A DNA stretch of 64,000 bases from Thinopyrum elongatum (GCA_011799875.1 CM022302.1:52419439-52483438); one strand, 5' to 3'. Positions 31,827 through 45,320 are shown, counted from the first letter of the stretch. Made by a program: numbers and translations. The notes: a model not told the origin generated them from the letters alone.

Positions 31827-34800
31827 TGTGACGACCCCTGCTTAATCGTGCACTAATCATACACGCAAATGCACACGATTAGGCCTATGGACTCACTTGA
31901 AGATATCACAACACAACTCTAAAACATAAATAAAGTCATACAAGCTTTATATTACAAGCCAGGGCCTCGAGGGCTCGAATACAGAGCTCGATGGCATACA
32001 AGCGTCAGCGGAAGCATTAGATATCTGGGTACAGATATAACAGAGTTACAGATAGGCCTTTTAAGAAGGCGGGGTAAAATAAAATACTACGATCGAAAGG
32101 CGTAGGCCTCCTGCCTAGGACCCTCCGAATCCTACTCCTGGTCGTCGATCAGCTCCTCGTAGAAGTACTCGCCGGGAGGGTAGTAGTAGCAGTAGCCGTA
32201 GGCGGGGGCAACTGTCTCAGGGGCTCCATCATCTCGATGCACCAAAATGGATTTGGGGATAAAAAGAAAGCAAAGCAAACATGAGTACTCATCCGAAGTA
32301 CTCAGCAAGCAAGGATCTACACTACATATGCAACATTATCAAAGGGAGGGCTGTATATGTGGACTGGGCTGCAGAATTGCCAGAATAGAGGGGAGAGCCT
32401 AGTCCTATCGAAGACTAGCATCTTCAAGCATCTTCATCGGTCTTGCAGCATTAGAAGAGTGCAGTTTAACATAATGTAAAGTAGTAGTAATGTTATCAAC
32501 CTCGCCCAGAGATCCTTCCTTGAGTCCCTGCGAGAAAGCAATCCCAGAGCCATACTATCCATTAAATCTCAAGTCACCAGTTCTAGTTGTACCGATCGGG
32601 ATACAACTCCAAGTGTCTGTTACCGTAGGACAGGCTATCGATAGATTGTTTCTTCCCTGCAGGGGTGCACCAACTTACCCACCACGCTCGCTTAACTCCG
32701 GCCGGACACACTTTTCTGGGTCATGCCCGGCCTCGGCCAAACGATACGCCGCAACCCGACCTAGGCTCTAAAGAGAGGTCAGCACGCCGGACTAACCTAT
32801 GCCCCCAGGGGTCTTGGGCCTTCGCCCTGGGAACCCTGCACGTTGCGAGGATGCTCCGGAGGCAGACCTAGCCCCCTTAATACAAGCGCGGGCTTAACCA
32901 GTCCAATCCAAAGCGAGCCGCTCCTCGCTGACGTCTATAGAGCTTCGGCTGATGTATACGACGCATAACCCCCATACTATGCCCACGTGATGGTTAGTGC
33001 TATCAGGCCAGAGGCCCCTCGGATCAAATATCCAAACCGTTAGTGTGTTGGTAGTGCGGTAACGAGCAGAGACTCACGAAAGATGTGACCCCGTCGCCCC
33101 GTCTCGAGGACTTGCGGCAAGGGCTAAAAATGCCCGGCCACGCCTCGTGTTCAGCTCTCGGGCACCATCCAGGTCCACCCGACTCCATATCAATCTCATC
33201 ATATACTCGTGCGGGTACCCCTCAGGGCCGACCCGTCTTTATCCAGAATAAACAGTATCAACAATAATGTAAAGGCATCCGTGTGGCTACCATATCAAGA
33301 AGGAATCCGAGGCATCACCCTCGTTGGACTCCCACCTGACGTAAAAAACAAGGTGAACGGAGGAGGAATCACCATCGAGGTCCTCTCTAGAGGAGTTGTG
33401 CGACACTGTCGTTATCGGGGGTGGTGTAGGAGGAATCACCCTCACTGACCACGCCCGATTAACTAACCTACAAGGTTATCATCAGAAGTGCTGACGAGGT
33501 AACACCCTCGGCACTCGATAGTAACCCAGTAGTGTCGAGCATCTAAGGGGAAAGTGATGTGCGGTGCCGGGGTCTGGTCTTTGATCCCGTTGATCGGGTC
33601 TTCTGATGATCCAGTGGGGCAGTCAAGGTAAAGTGGGGTCTCTGCTGGGTCTCTACCCAACCTATACTAAACAGTTTAGGATAAGCAGGTAGGTAACAAA
33701 TAGCAGGTTACAATAAACAGGCTATGCAGCAGAAATAGGATAACAGCAGCAGCAGTAACTTCTAATGCAAGCATCAGAGAGAAGAGAGTAGGCGATATTG
33801 GAATGCTCAAAAGGGGGTGCTTGCCCAGAAGCTCGGCGGCAAGGGTCTGATCGTCAGGAGCGTAGTCGACCTCCGGAGCTACGTCAGTCTCGGGAGCTAC
33901 GTCGACGTCGGGGTCTACCGAGAGACAAGAGGGGGAAGAAACATATAAATACACAGCAAACAATGCAGTACAGGGCATGTCATGCTAAGATGCAGTGCAG
34001 GGTTGCCTAAAGATGCACCTAAGTCATTTTAGTTATTTCAGAATTAGAGTTGGATTTATTAACCGGTGATTATGCACTATTCATATACCGGATACGGACG
34101 GAAAGTTACGGGTTCTCCTACGTAGGGGGTTCTGGCATGGAAACAGACGACACGATCAAATTCGTCTCGTCGTTCTCAGCAACTTTCATGTTTTAAGTTT
34201 TTCGATCTGAGCTACGATTTAAAAGTTACGAATTTTCAAAGATTTAAATATTTTTTCTGGAATTATTTTATTTAGCAGAAAAGAAATTATGACATCATCA
34301 TGAGGTCACCACTACGTCAGCAGTCAACAGGACGCTGACCAGGGTCAAACCTGACATGTGGGTCCAGTGGGACCCACATGTCAGCCTCTGTTAGATTAAC
34401 TGTGATTTAAACTAACTATCAGAGTTAATTAGGGGTGTGGGCCCAGCCTGTCAGTGACTCAGTTAGTTAACAGAATTAACTAATTTGCAAATTAGCTTAA
34501 TTAAGCGCAGGGGGCCCACATGTGAGTTGATGGGGCTGCCCAGTCAGCACGTTGACTGGGTCAACCCAGTCAACGGTGCTCGTGGGGCCAGCGTCAGTGT
34601 CCCAGGGGCCCCACCTATCATGCCACGCCGGCGACGGCCACCGGAGTTACTCTGGCGACCAAAAACACGGCGGAGCTCGCCGGAGACGTTCGGAAACGCT
34701 CCACACTGCACCAAATCGCGCGCGGTTGGGCGCGTTAGAACGACCGTTCGACGCCGCGTTTAGCTAGACTAGCGAGAGGAGCCGGGGATGATCGGAGCTG

Positions 34801-36019
34801 CGCCGGCGATGTGCTAAAACGGTGCCGGAGTTCGGGCTTCGACAGATCCAGCGCTAGGGAGCACGGGAGAGCGCGTGCGCGGGCGCGTTCGGCTCCTGGA
34901 GGCAGCAGGGGCACGATGCCGTGCTTAGACGAGCACGACAGAGGCCATGGCCACGGCGGCGAAGCGAACTGCGGCGGCCAGAGCTCGGGCTCGACGACGA
35001 GCTACTACGGCGCGATCTAGAGGACCTAGAGGACAGGGGGGAAGGCATGCTCACCTAGCGGCACGCACGAGGGCCCTTGGAAGATTAGTAGCAGCAGAGG
35101 CCGGCGCCGGAGATGAAGACGATCAGCGGCGGCCGGAGATGTGGACGAGAGGGATCCGGCTCTTCAGTGCTCCCCTGCTCCAACTGAGGCCACCGATCGA
35201 TGGAGTAGTCGATGGCGGAGCTCTTCGACAAGTCGGCGGAGCGAGGTGGTGGCTGTGGCCACGAGATCGACGGAGGCACGGCGGTGGTGGCGTTCGGCGA
35301 CGATGGGGATCGAGGGGAAGAGTGACGGAGAGGAAGAGGGAGTGGACGGGGAGGCCTGGGGGAATGCCCTGGCTCATCCTTATCTCCTCAACGGGCTATG
35401 GCGTCAGTGGGATGCCGCGGTGTCGACGCCGCACCGGCGAGTGAGGGCTCGACCACGGCGGCGCTGACACGCAGGGGAGAGAAGAGGGGAGTTGGGCCGG
35501 TGGGCTAGACTCGGGGCACTGTGCACTTAGGCCCAGTGCACAGTGCCTCGTTTTATTTTCTTGTTTATGTTTTGCTTTTTCTTTATTTCTTTTCTGTTTA
35601 GGTAATTGTTTAGGCCACTTTTGCACTTTTGTAAAATATGACACTGGGCCCAAATATTACAGTGCATTATTACCTTTCACCAAAAACTTGTTTGGGCAAA
35701 GTAGGATTTTATTTGCATTTGATAATATTATAAATGGATTAAATAATTCTGTTTTGGTGCTGTTTCATGATGTTTGAGTCACACAACTTATTTTGCAAAT
35801 GTTGATTTTAATTTTAGAATTCCCTCTTGATTATTTGCTATTTAATGAACATTTTTCCAATAGGATTTGAGCAACCTCATATTTCACTTTTGAATTTTGA
35901 GTTGATTTTCAGAATAGAAATTGAATTGAATATTTAACCAAAGTGATTAGGCACTGCAAATGAAGTGACTTGGCATTATTAGCAGATGATCACAGTGGCT
36001 ATTACACAGGGGTGTTACA
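31827..36019 (-). repeat. Chromovirus 3' LTR, full length (about 4.19 kb)
   Basis: It holds the complete LTR, including 32135-34010, which the other LTR lacks. Several open frames here (for example 33798-34010) have no recognisable domain. The outer 1.9 kb shared with the right LTR differs at about 4% of positions by eye in the first 300 bp. Confidence 0.8.
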
Positions 36020-36057
36020 AATTCTCCTCCTCTAAAAGAAATTCTCGTCCCGAGAAT

Positions 36058-39000
36058 TTAGGAGGTAGAAGGAAAGAGGTCGGGATATTCTTCCCGAAGA
36101 TGATCCTCGCGTTCCCAAGTGGCTTCATCTTCCGTGTGATTCGACCACTCCACTTTAAGGAACTTGGTTGTCTTCTGACGAGTTCGACGTTCCGCTTCGT
36201 CCAGGATGCGGATGGGATGCTCCTTATAAGCAAGATCATCTTGCAATTCGAGCATCTCGTGATCCACTGCGCGGTGCGGAGATTCCTTGAAGCATTTACG
36301 AAGCTGTGACACATGGAAGACGTCATGGATATGAAAGAATTGCGGCGGCAACTACAATTTATATGCCACCTTTCCACGTCTGGCAACAATGCGAAAGGGG
36401 CCAATATAGCGTGGAGCTAGCTTGCCCTTGATTCCGAAACGACGGGTGCCCTTCATAGGAGTGACACGAAGATAAGCTTGATCACCTGGTTGATAGGTCA
36501 AGCCCCATCGCTTGCGATCATAGTTGCTCTTCTAGCGGTCCTGAGCCACCTTGAGATTTTCTCGGACAATGCGGACTTGTTCCTCGGCGTGTTGAATAAT
36601 GTCCGGTCCCACGAGAGGTCGTTCCCTAGTTTCTGACCAATTCGGAGGGGTTCGACACATACGTCCGTAAAGCACTTCGAAGGGAGACATCTTCAAGCTG
36701 GCTTGATAGCTGTTGTTATAAGAGAATTCGGCATACGGGAGAGATTCTTCCCACTTCTTGCCAAAGGATATAACGCAAGCTCGAAGCATATCTTCAAGTA
36801 CTTGATTAACTCGCTCGACTTGGCCTTGGTATTGGGGATGATAAGCCGAACTCCAGGTGATGTGAGTTCCCATAGCTTCTTGGAAACTTTCCCAGAACTT
36901 GGAAGTGAAAAGACCGCCATGGTCCGAACTGATCTCCTTCGGAATACCGTGGAGTGAAACAATTCTGGAGATATAAAGCTCTGCTAACTAACTAGCGGTG
37001 ATAGTCTCCTTGACAGGTAGAAAGTGTGCAACTTTAGAGAGTTGGTCGACAATGACAAGAATAGCATCATGACCCTTTTGAGACTTGGGAAGACCAGTAA
37101 TGAAATCCATTTGAACCTTATCCCATTTCCACAAAGGAATAGGAAGTTGTTGCCTTCACGCAGGCTTTTGATGTTCTGCCTTCACGCGACGGCAAACATC
37201 ACATTCAGCAACATATCGAGCGATGTCCTGCTTCATTCTAGACCACCAATAACTTTGACGAAGATCGCTATACATCTTGGTGCTACCCGGATGGATAGAC
37301 AGCGGTGTATGATGAGCCTCCTTCATGACCTTGTCAGTCATAAGCTCGAAGTGACGAACAACAATTCTATCTCTGAAATACAAGGTTCCGTCTTCAGCAA
37401 TCGAGAAATCCCTGTACTTATCAAGGTGAAGCTCTTTCTTCATCAGATCTACTTCAGCATCTTTGGCTTGCACAAACTTTACAGCTTTCTCAAGATCTGG
37501 CTGTACCACAAGGTTATTAAGAGAACCCTGCGGAACGATACAGAGGTTCAGCTTGCGCAGTTCTTCATATAGCTGGGGTTGAGCTTGCTTAACCATGAGG
37601 TTGTTGCAATATGACTTGCGGTTCAAGGCATCAGCCATCACATTAGCCTTGCTAGGGGTATAAGAAATACCACAGTCATAGTCCGTAATTGTTTCCAACC
37701 ATCGATGTTGACGGAGATTAAGATCCGGTTAAGTGAATAAATACTTCAGACTCTGGTGATCGGTATAGATCTCACACCGATTACCAAGAAGGTAATGTCG
37801 CCACTGCTTCAAAGCATAGATTACACCAGCAAGTTCGAGATCATGCACTGGATAGTTTTCTTCATGTGGACGCAATTGTCGTGAGGCATATGCAATTACC
37901 TTTTTTTCTTGCATTAGGACACAGCCTAATCCCTGACGAGAGGCGTCGCAATAGATTACAAAGTCTTTGCGAGAATCGGGAGGAGCAAGCACTGGAGCAG
38001 AGGTAAGCTTGTCCTTGAGGGTCTGGAAACTCTCCTGACATTTGTCTGTCCACTCAAACTTAACGCCTTTGTGGAGTAGATTAGTGAGGGGCTTGGCAAT
38101 CTTGGAAAAGTTTTCGACGAATCGTCGACAATAACTTGCAAGGCCGAGAAAACTTCTGACCTGCTTGGCATTCTTCGGAGGAGTCCAGTCAAGAATAGCC
38201 TGAACACGCTCTGGGTTAACGGCAATACCGTCCTTCGAAATCACATGTCCAAGGTAGGTCACTTCAGAAAGCCAGAATTCACACTTGGAGTACTTGGCAT
38301 ACAGCTTGTGTTCTCGGAGTCTCTCCAGAACAAGGCGAATGTGTTCAGCATGTTCTTCCTTATTCTTTGAATATACTAGAATATCATCCAGATATACCAC
38401 GACGAACTTGTCGAGGTAATCCATGAATATATAATTCATCAGGCGTGAGAACGTAGCTGGAGCATTTGTTAGGCCAAATGACATGACGGTGTATTCATAG
38501 GAGCCATAACGAGTAACAAATGCAGTCTTCGGGATATCCTCTTCACGGACGAGGATCTGGTGATAACCCAACCTCAAGTCGAGTTTAGAAAACACCGATG
38601 ATCCAGCAAGTTGATCATATAAGTTATTGATCCGGGGAAGCGAATATTTATTCTGAATGGTTGCCTGGTTGATAGGACGGTAATCTTTGACCAACCTATT
38701 CATACCATCTTTCTTCTTGACAAAGAGAGACGGTGCTCCCCAGGCAGAGGAACTGGGACGGATGAAGCCCTTCTTAAGTGATTTATCAATTTCTTCCTTA
38801 AGCTCGAGATGGTGCTGTGGAGGCATCTTGTAAGGACGCTTCGCAATAGGAGTGGTGCCAGGCTTCAAGTCGATAACAAACTCGACAGCTCTAGCAGGTG
38901 GTATTCCTGGAAGTTCTTCTGGAAAAACATCCTGGAATTCGCAGACAACTGGAACGTTTTCGATCCCCTCAAGCGGAGAAGCGTTCAACGCATTCAAGGC

Positions 39001-39159
39001 AAAAATCTGAGCCTCGGCGTTCCGAGTGAGGTGAGCATGATAATTCACTAGCTCATTTGATGATGAGAAGTATAACAGATTTCGAAGAGAAAGGTTAAAT
39101 AAAACAATGGAAAGGAAAATGATTATCAGACTAATCAGATCAAAGACAGGGAAGTGCAC
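36058..39159 (-). pseudogene. Chromovirus pol: RT, RNase H, integrase, chromodomain-like tail, five stops, one frame
   Basis: Domains in order: RT with [14 protein letters not shown] near 38570 and catalytic YLDDILVYS near 38370; RNase H with [15 protein letters not shown] near 37930; integrase zinc region with CDVCRRVK near 37180; integrase core with SDHGGLFTSKFWE near 36910 and YHPQYQGQVERVNQ near 36825. The tail FLKVEWSNHTEDEATWERED (near 36120) resembles a chromodomain. All segments share one frame. Stops are at 37729-37731, 37156-37158, 36988-36990, 36532-36534 and 36352-36354. At least three fit CAA or CAG to stop. The true N-terminus, gag and protease are absent; homology begins near 39050. 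Confidence 0.85.
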
Positions 39160-39403
39160 AGATATCCAGCTCTCCGGGTGGACGGGATTTACGAGATCCT
39201 AAGTGTCGGCGTTAGTAAATTTATTAAACCCGAATAGAAGAGTGATCAGAGTCCCAGAGTAAAGACGAGGAATAAAAGATCCTTATTCCACCCAGTTGGC
39301 GACGTGGGCCCGTAAGCCACACAGCCAAGTTAGTAAAACAATTTTTGGTTTCTAGACTCAACTTCGGCCAAGGAATTGGACAGGGGGATACCTAGAGGCA
39401 GTC

Positions 39404-39416
39404 GGCTCTGATACCA
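39404..39416 (-). other. Chromovirus primer-binding site, tRNA-Met initiator type
   Basis: The minus strand reads TGGTATCAGAGCC three bases inside the right LTR (39420). This is the standard plant initiator-Met primer sequence and fixes the element direction as leftward. 39160-39403 is a non-coding leader. Confidence 0.9.
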
Positions 39417-39419
39417 ACC

Positions 39420-41735
39420 TGTGACGACCCCGGCTTAATCATGCACCAATCATACACGCAAATCCACACGATCAAGCCTAAGGACTCACTTGAAGATATC
39501 ACAACACAACTCTAAAACATAAATAAAGTCATACAAGCTTTATATTACAAGCCAGGGCCTCGAGGGCTCGAATACATAGCTCGATGGCATACAAGCGTCA
39601 GCAGAAGAATCAGATATCTGGGTACAGATATAACAGAGTTACAGATAGGCCTTTTAAGAAGGCGGGGTAAAATAAAATACTACGATCGAAAGGCGTAGGC
39701 CTCCTGCCTAGGATCCTCCGAATCCTAAGATGCACCTAAGTCATTTTAGTTATTTCAGGATTAGAGTTGGATTTATTAACCGGTGATTATGCACTATTCA
39801 TATACCGGATACGGATGGAAAGTTACAGGTTCTCCTATGTAGGGGGTTCCGGCATGGAAACAGACGACACGATCAGATTCGTCTCGTCGTTCTGAGCAAC
39901 TTTCATGTTTTAAATTTTTCGATCTGAGATATGATTTAAAAGTTACGAATTTTCAAAGATTTAAATATTTTTCTGGAATTATTTTATTTAGCAGAAAAGG
40001 AATTATGACGTCATCATGAGGTCACCACTGCATCAGCAGTCAACAGGACGCTGACCAGGGTCAAACCTGACATGTGGGTCCAGTGGGACCCACATGTCAG
40101 CCTCTGTTAGATTAACTGTGATTTAAACTAACTATCAGAGTTAATTAGGGGTGTGGGCCCAGCCTGTCAGTGACTCAGTTAGTTAACAGAATTAACTAAT
40201 TTGCTAATTAGCTTAATTAAGCACAGGGGGCCCACATGTCAGTGGCTGGGGCTGCCCAGTCAGCGCGTTGACTGGGTCAACCCAATCAACGGGGCTCATG
40301 GGGCCCAGCGTCAGTGTCCCAGGGGCCCCACCTGTCATGCCATGCTGGCGACGGCAACCGGAGTTACTCCGGCGACCAAAAACACGGCGGAGCTCGCCGG
40401 AGACGTTCAGAAACGCTCCACACCGCACCAAATCGCGCGCGGTTGGGCGCATTAGAACGACCGTTCGACGCCGCATTCAGCTAGACTAGCGAGAGGAGCC
40501 GAGGACAACCGGAGCGGCGCCGGCGATGTGCTAAAACGGTGTCGGAGTTCGGGCTTCGATGGATCCAGCGCTAGGGAGCACGAGAGAGCGCGTGCACGGG
40601 CGCGTTCGGCTCCTGGAGGCAGCAGGAGCACGATGTCGTGCTCAGACGAGCACGACAGAGGACATGGCCACGACGGCGAAGCGAACTGCGGCGGCCAGAG
40701 CTCGTGCTCGACAACGAGCTACTACGGCACGATCTAGAGGACCTAGAGGACAGAGGGGGAAGGCATGCTCACCTTGCGGCATGCACGAGGGCCCTTGGTA
40801 GATTAGTAGCAGCACAGGCCGGCGCCAGAGACGAAGACGATCAGCGGTGGCCAGAGATGTGGACGAGAGGGATCCGGCTCTTCGGTGCTCCCTCGCTCCA
40901 ACTGAGGCCACCGATCGATGGAGTAGTCGATGGCGGAGCTCTTCGACAAGTCGGCGGAGCGAGGTGGTGGCTGTGGCCATGAGATCGACGGAGGCACGGC
41001 GGTGGTGGCATTCGGCGACGATGGGGATCGAGGGGGAGAATGACGGAGAGGAAGAGGAAGTGGACGGGGAGGCCAGGGGGAATGCCCTGGCTCGTCCTTA
41101 TCTCCTCGACGGGCCGTGGCGTCAGTGGGATGCCGCGGTGTCGACGCTGCACCGGTGAGCGAGCGCTCGACCATCGCGGCGCTGACACGCAGGGGAGAGA
41201 AGAGGGGAGTTGGGCCGGTGGGCTGGACTCGGGGCACTGTGCACTTAGGCCCAATGCACAGTGCCTCGTTTTATTTTCTTGTTTATGTTTTGCTTTTTCT
41301 TTATTTATTTCCTGTTTAGGTAATTGTTTAGGCCACTTTTGCACTTTTGTAAAATATGACACTTGGCCCAAATATTACAATGCATTATTACCTTTCACCA
41401 AAAACTTGTTTGGGGAAGTAGGATTTTATTTGGATTTGATAATATTATAAATGGATTAAATCATTCTGTTTTGGTGCTGTTTCATGATGTTTGAGTCACA
41501 CAACTTATTTTGCAAATGTTGATTTAGTTTTAGAATTGCCTCTGGATTATTTGCTATTTAATGAACATTTTTCCAATAGGATTTGAGCAACCTCATATTT
41601 CACTTTTGAATTTTGAGTTGATTTTCAGAATAGAAATTGAATTGAATATTTAACCAAAGTGATTAGGCACTGCAAATGAAGTGACTTGGCATTATTAGCA
41701 GATGATCACAGTGGCTATTACACAGGGGTGTTACA
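39420..41735 (-). repeat. Chromovirus 5' LTR with 1,876-bp internal deletion
   Basis: It is collinear with the left LTR except that sequence equal to 32135-34010 is absent; the junction is at about 39727 (GAATCCTA/AGATGCACC). CCTA occurs at both breakpoints in the left LTR (32131 and 34006). Length 2,316 plus 1,876 gives the size of the left LTR within one base. Confidence 0.85.
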
Positions 41736-42376
41736 AGCAACATCAATCTCAGAACATACTGGATACTAGGGATCAAGCCCTAACAAAACTAACTCGATTA
41801 CATGATGAATCTCATCCAACTCCTCACCGACCAGTGAGCCTACGAAGTAATTACTCACTCCCGGTGAGGAGCATCATGGAATTGGTGATGAAGGAGGGTT
41901 GGTGATGACGAAGATCGAAGATCCCCGTCTCCGGAGCCACAAACGGACTCCAGATCTAGCCTCTTGATGAAGAACAGGAGGTGGCGGCGGCTCCGTATCG
42001 TGAAATGAGATAATTCTTCCTCCCTGGTTTTTTTCTTCAAAAATAGGATTTTATAGAGTTGGAATCAAGGTCTGCGGGCCACCAGGTGGGCACAACCCAC
42101 TTGGGCACGCCTGGAGGGGGGGCGCCCTGGTGGGTTGTGCTCACCCAGGGGCCCCCCTCCGGTGGTTCTTGGCTCCAGTATTTTTTATATATTCTGAAAT
42201 ATTCTCCAAAAAGTTTCGTTCCATTCTGAGAACTTTTATTTCTGCACAAAAACAACACCATGGTAGTTATGCGGAAAACAGCGTCAGTCGGGGTTAGTTT
42301 CATTCAAATCATGCAAATTAGAGTCGAAAACAAGAGGAAAAGTGTTAGGAAAAGTAGACACGATGGAGTCGTATCA
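41736..42376 (-). repeat. Type-B LTR, outer part
   Basis: Reading leftward it begins TGATACGACTCCATCG at 42376. It contains the GC-rich foldback at about 42080-42150 (GTGGGCACAACCCACTTGGG). It is the 5' continuation of 31054-31826. The bases right of it (42377-42381, ATGCC) precede GGGCATCCCCAAGCTTAGG of the gag1 element. Confidence 0.8.
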
Positions 42377-43056
42377 ATGCCATGGGCATCCCCAAGCTTA
42401 GGCTCTTTTCACTCCTTATTCCTTCATCCATCGTGATCTCACCCAAAACTTGAAAACATCAATCACACAAAACTTAACAAAACCTTCATGAGATCCGTTA
42501 GTATAATAAAGCAAATCACCACTCTAAGTACTCTTGCAAACCCATTCATATTTTATTATTGCATTATATCTACTGTATTCCAACTTTACCATGGCTTATA
42601 CCCCCCGATACAATCCATAGAATCATCAAAATAAGCACATAATGCAACGAAAACAGAATCTGTCAAAAACAGAACAGTATGTAGTAATCTGGACTTTGAC
42701 CGTACTTATGTAACTCAAACAATTCTGAAAAATTCGGACGATGTAGACAATCTGTACATCAATCTTGTGTAAAAAATTCAGAAACTTTCTCACTTCTGTG
42801 ATTTTTGAAAATTGTTTTACTGGACGCAAAGGTTTCTATTTTCCAACAAGATCGAATCAACTATCACCAAACATAATCCCAAAGGCTTTACCTGGCACAA
42901 AACTTAATTAAAACATAAAAACACAATCATAACTGTAGCATAATTGTGTGAACACTCATGAACAGAAAGAAAAAGTCAAAAATAAATTTTATTCATTGGG
43001 TTGCCTCCCAACAAGCGCTATCGTTTTACGCCCCTAGCTAGGCATAATGCATAGAT
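42377..43056 (-). mobile_element. Spacer after gag1 in the composite
   Basis: The minus strand reads GCGCTTGTTGGGAGGCAACC shortly after gag1 (about 43000). It ends AGCCTAAGCTTGGGGATGCCC just before LTR-B. No coding sequence is seen. The end resembles mid-internal sequence of these elements, where LTR-B may have inserted. Confidence 0.6.
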
Positions 43057-45258
43057 TCAAATATTGTCATCTTCGGTTTTTGGTCCATAGGTTGCCCTCA
43101 TGCTAGATTCATATGGTGGCTTAATTCTTGTTCTAGGGAAGTGTTCCATACCCTTTCTTAGTGGAAACTGAAATTTAATATTCCGTTCTTTCATATCAAT
43201 CACGGCACCTATAGTTCGTAAAAACAGTCTACCAAGTATGATGGGACAAGACGGATTGCATGCAATATCAAGAACAATAAAATCTATGGGCACATAATTC
43301 CTATTTGCAAGAATAAGAACATCATTAATTCTTCTCAAAGGCTTTTTAATAGTAGAATCCACCAAGTGCAAATTAAGAGAACATTCTTCAATATTGGTAA
43401 GACCAAGCACATCACATAGAGATTTTGGAATTGTAGAAACACTAGCACCCAAGTCACATAAAGCAAAGCACTTATAATTTTTAATCTTGACTTTAATAGT
43501 GGGTTCCCATTCATCATGTAATTTTCTAGGAATTGAAATCTCTAATTCCAACTTTTCTTCTAAAGCTTTCATCATCGCTTCTACGATATGTTTAGTGAAA
43601 GCTTTATTTTGTTTATATGCATTGGGTGAATTTATCATGGATTGCAATAAAGAAATAAATTCAATCAAAGAGAAACTATCATAATTAAAGTCTTTGTAAT
43701 CCAAAAGAGTGGGCACATCACTGGTTAAAGTTTTCACCTCTCCAAACCCACTTTCATCAATTTTTTCAACAAGATTTTTACCCTCCGAATTATTGGGACA
43801 CCTTCTAGCTAAAGTTGCCTCTTCTTCAGTCCCTTTATCATCAATTTTAATCTTACTAAACAAGGAATCAATAGAAGAAACACCAATCATTTTAAGATCT
43901 TCATCATTGTTATGAAACCAAACGCAAGAAAACACTCTTTCTAAAAATTCTCTTTTAGGTCTAAGCATAGCGGTTCTTTTCTTACTTTCATCCATAGAAA
44001 CATATAAAGCTTTAATTGATTCATTGACATCAACCTTAGGTGGAAAAACTTTAATCTTGAGATTTTCTACATCATGGGAAATTCTACCAATGCTTCTAGA
44101 CATATCATCAAGTTTACTCAATTTTTCTTCTATCGTAGTATTGAAAAAAATTCAGTATTGATAAGTTATTTAATATTACTATAAAGATCAGAGGGGTTCC
44201 TATTATTATTTTAATAAGAATTACCATAGGAATTATCATAACTATTAGAGGAATTTCCAGGAAAAGGCCTAGGATTAAAATTACCTTTATAAGCATTGTT
44301 ATTAAAATTATTTCGCGAGACAAAATTCACATCTACGGGATCACTATTTTGCTCAATCAAAGTAGACAATGGCACATCATTAAGATCAATAGGAGCATTT
44401 TTACTAGAAACCAATTTTATAAGAGCATCAACTTTTTCACTCAAAGTACTAATTTCTTCAACCGAATTAACTTTTTTACTAGTATGTGCTCTTTCAGTAT
44501 GCCATTGTGAATAATTTGCCATGATATTATCTAGCAATTTAGTAGCTTCACCCAAAGTAATCTCCATAAAAAATACCACCCGCGGCGGAATCGAAAAGAT
44601 TTCTAGAAACAAAATTCAATCCCGCATAAAAAAGTTGTATGATCATCCAAAGATTTAAACCATCAATAGGACAATTTCTTAGCATCAATTTCATTCTTTC
44701 CCAAGATTATGCAACATGTTCATGCTCAAGTTGCTTAAAATTCATGATTTGATTTCTAAGGGAAATAATTTTCGCGGGCAGAAAATACTTAGTAATAAAA
44801 GCATCTTTGCACTTATCCCAAGAATCGATACAATTGCGAGGCAAAGAAGAAAACCAAATTTTTGCACGATCCCGCAAAGAGAAAGGAAACAATTTTAGTT
44901 TCACAATATCATTGTCCACATCTTTTTTCTTTTGCATATCACACAATTCTACGAATGTGTTTAGATTGGACGTGACATCCTCATTAGGAGTGCCGGAAAA
45001 TTGCTCTTTCATAAAAAGATTCAACAAAGCGGCATTAATATCATAAGACTCCGCACTAGTGGCGGGAGGAGCAATCAGAGTACTAATAAAATCATTATTA
45101 TTAGTATTGGAAAAATCACAAAACTTGGTATTTTCTTGAGAAATCGTGACTACGCAAACAAGATTGCAAGCAAACAAGAGATCTGACGAGAAAAAGGCGA
45201 ACAGAAAAAGGCAAATTTTTGTGAAGTGGGGGAGATGAAAACGAGAGGCAAATGGCAA
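43057..45258 (-). pseudogene. gag1: gypsy Gag plus aspartic protease domain, decayed
   Basis: Start at 45258. The Gag domain lies near 45060-44710 (FSLRDRAKIWFSSLPRN, FITKYFLPAKI, MNFKQLEHEHVA). An Asn-rich linker is near 44330-44215. The protease-like domain is near 43500-43190, with CDLGASVSTIPKSLC and CPIILGRLFLRTIGAVID, so the DLGA loop is kept here, unlike in gag2. Breaks: TAA at 44707-44709 and at least one frameshift near 44620. A stop or shift occurs near 44211-44121, since the last part (44121-43057) is open again in the first frame. No RT follows. gag1 and gag2 are different proteins and not two copies of one gene. Confidence 0.75.
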
Positions 45259-45320
45259 ATAATGTAAATTGCAAGGAGATGAGATTTGTGATTAGGAACC
45301 TGATAGATGTTGATGATGTC

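Larger units (their letters stand above)
31827..41735 (-). mobile_element. Tekay/Del-like chromovirus, 9.9 kb, pol only, inserted in LTR-B
   Basis: The target duplication AGCAA is perfect. The 5' LTR is on the right (39420-41735), followed by the initiator-tRNA-Met primer site. The pol gene comes next, then the polypurine tract (minus strand AGAGGAGGAGAATT, 36020-36033) and the 3' LTR (31827-36019). The LTRs start TGTAACACC and end GGTCGTCACA. The internal region is only 3.4 kb: gag and protease are missing and pol has five in-frame stops. The clade call rests on the RT-to-chromodomain-like C-terminus and the primer type. Confidence 0.8.

Noticed and set aside
32490..35650. Open frames inside the chromovirus LTR on both strands
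   Set aside because: They lie in LTR sequence repeated at 39720-41400, vary between the copies and have no domain.
37024..37572. 182-codon plus-strand frame opposite pol
   Set aside because: It overlaps the RNase H to integrase part of pol on the other strand and shows no family resemblance.
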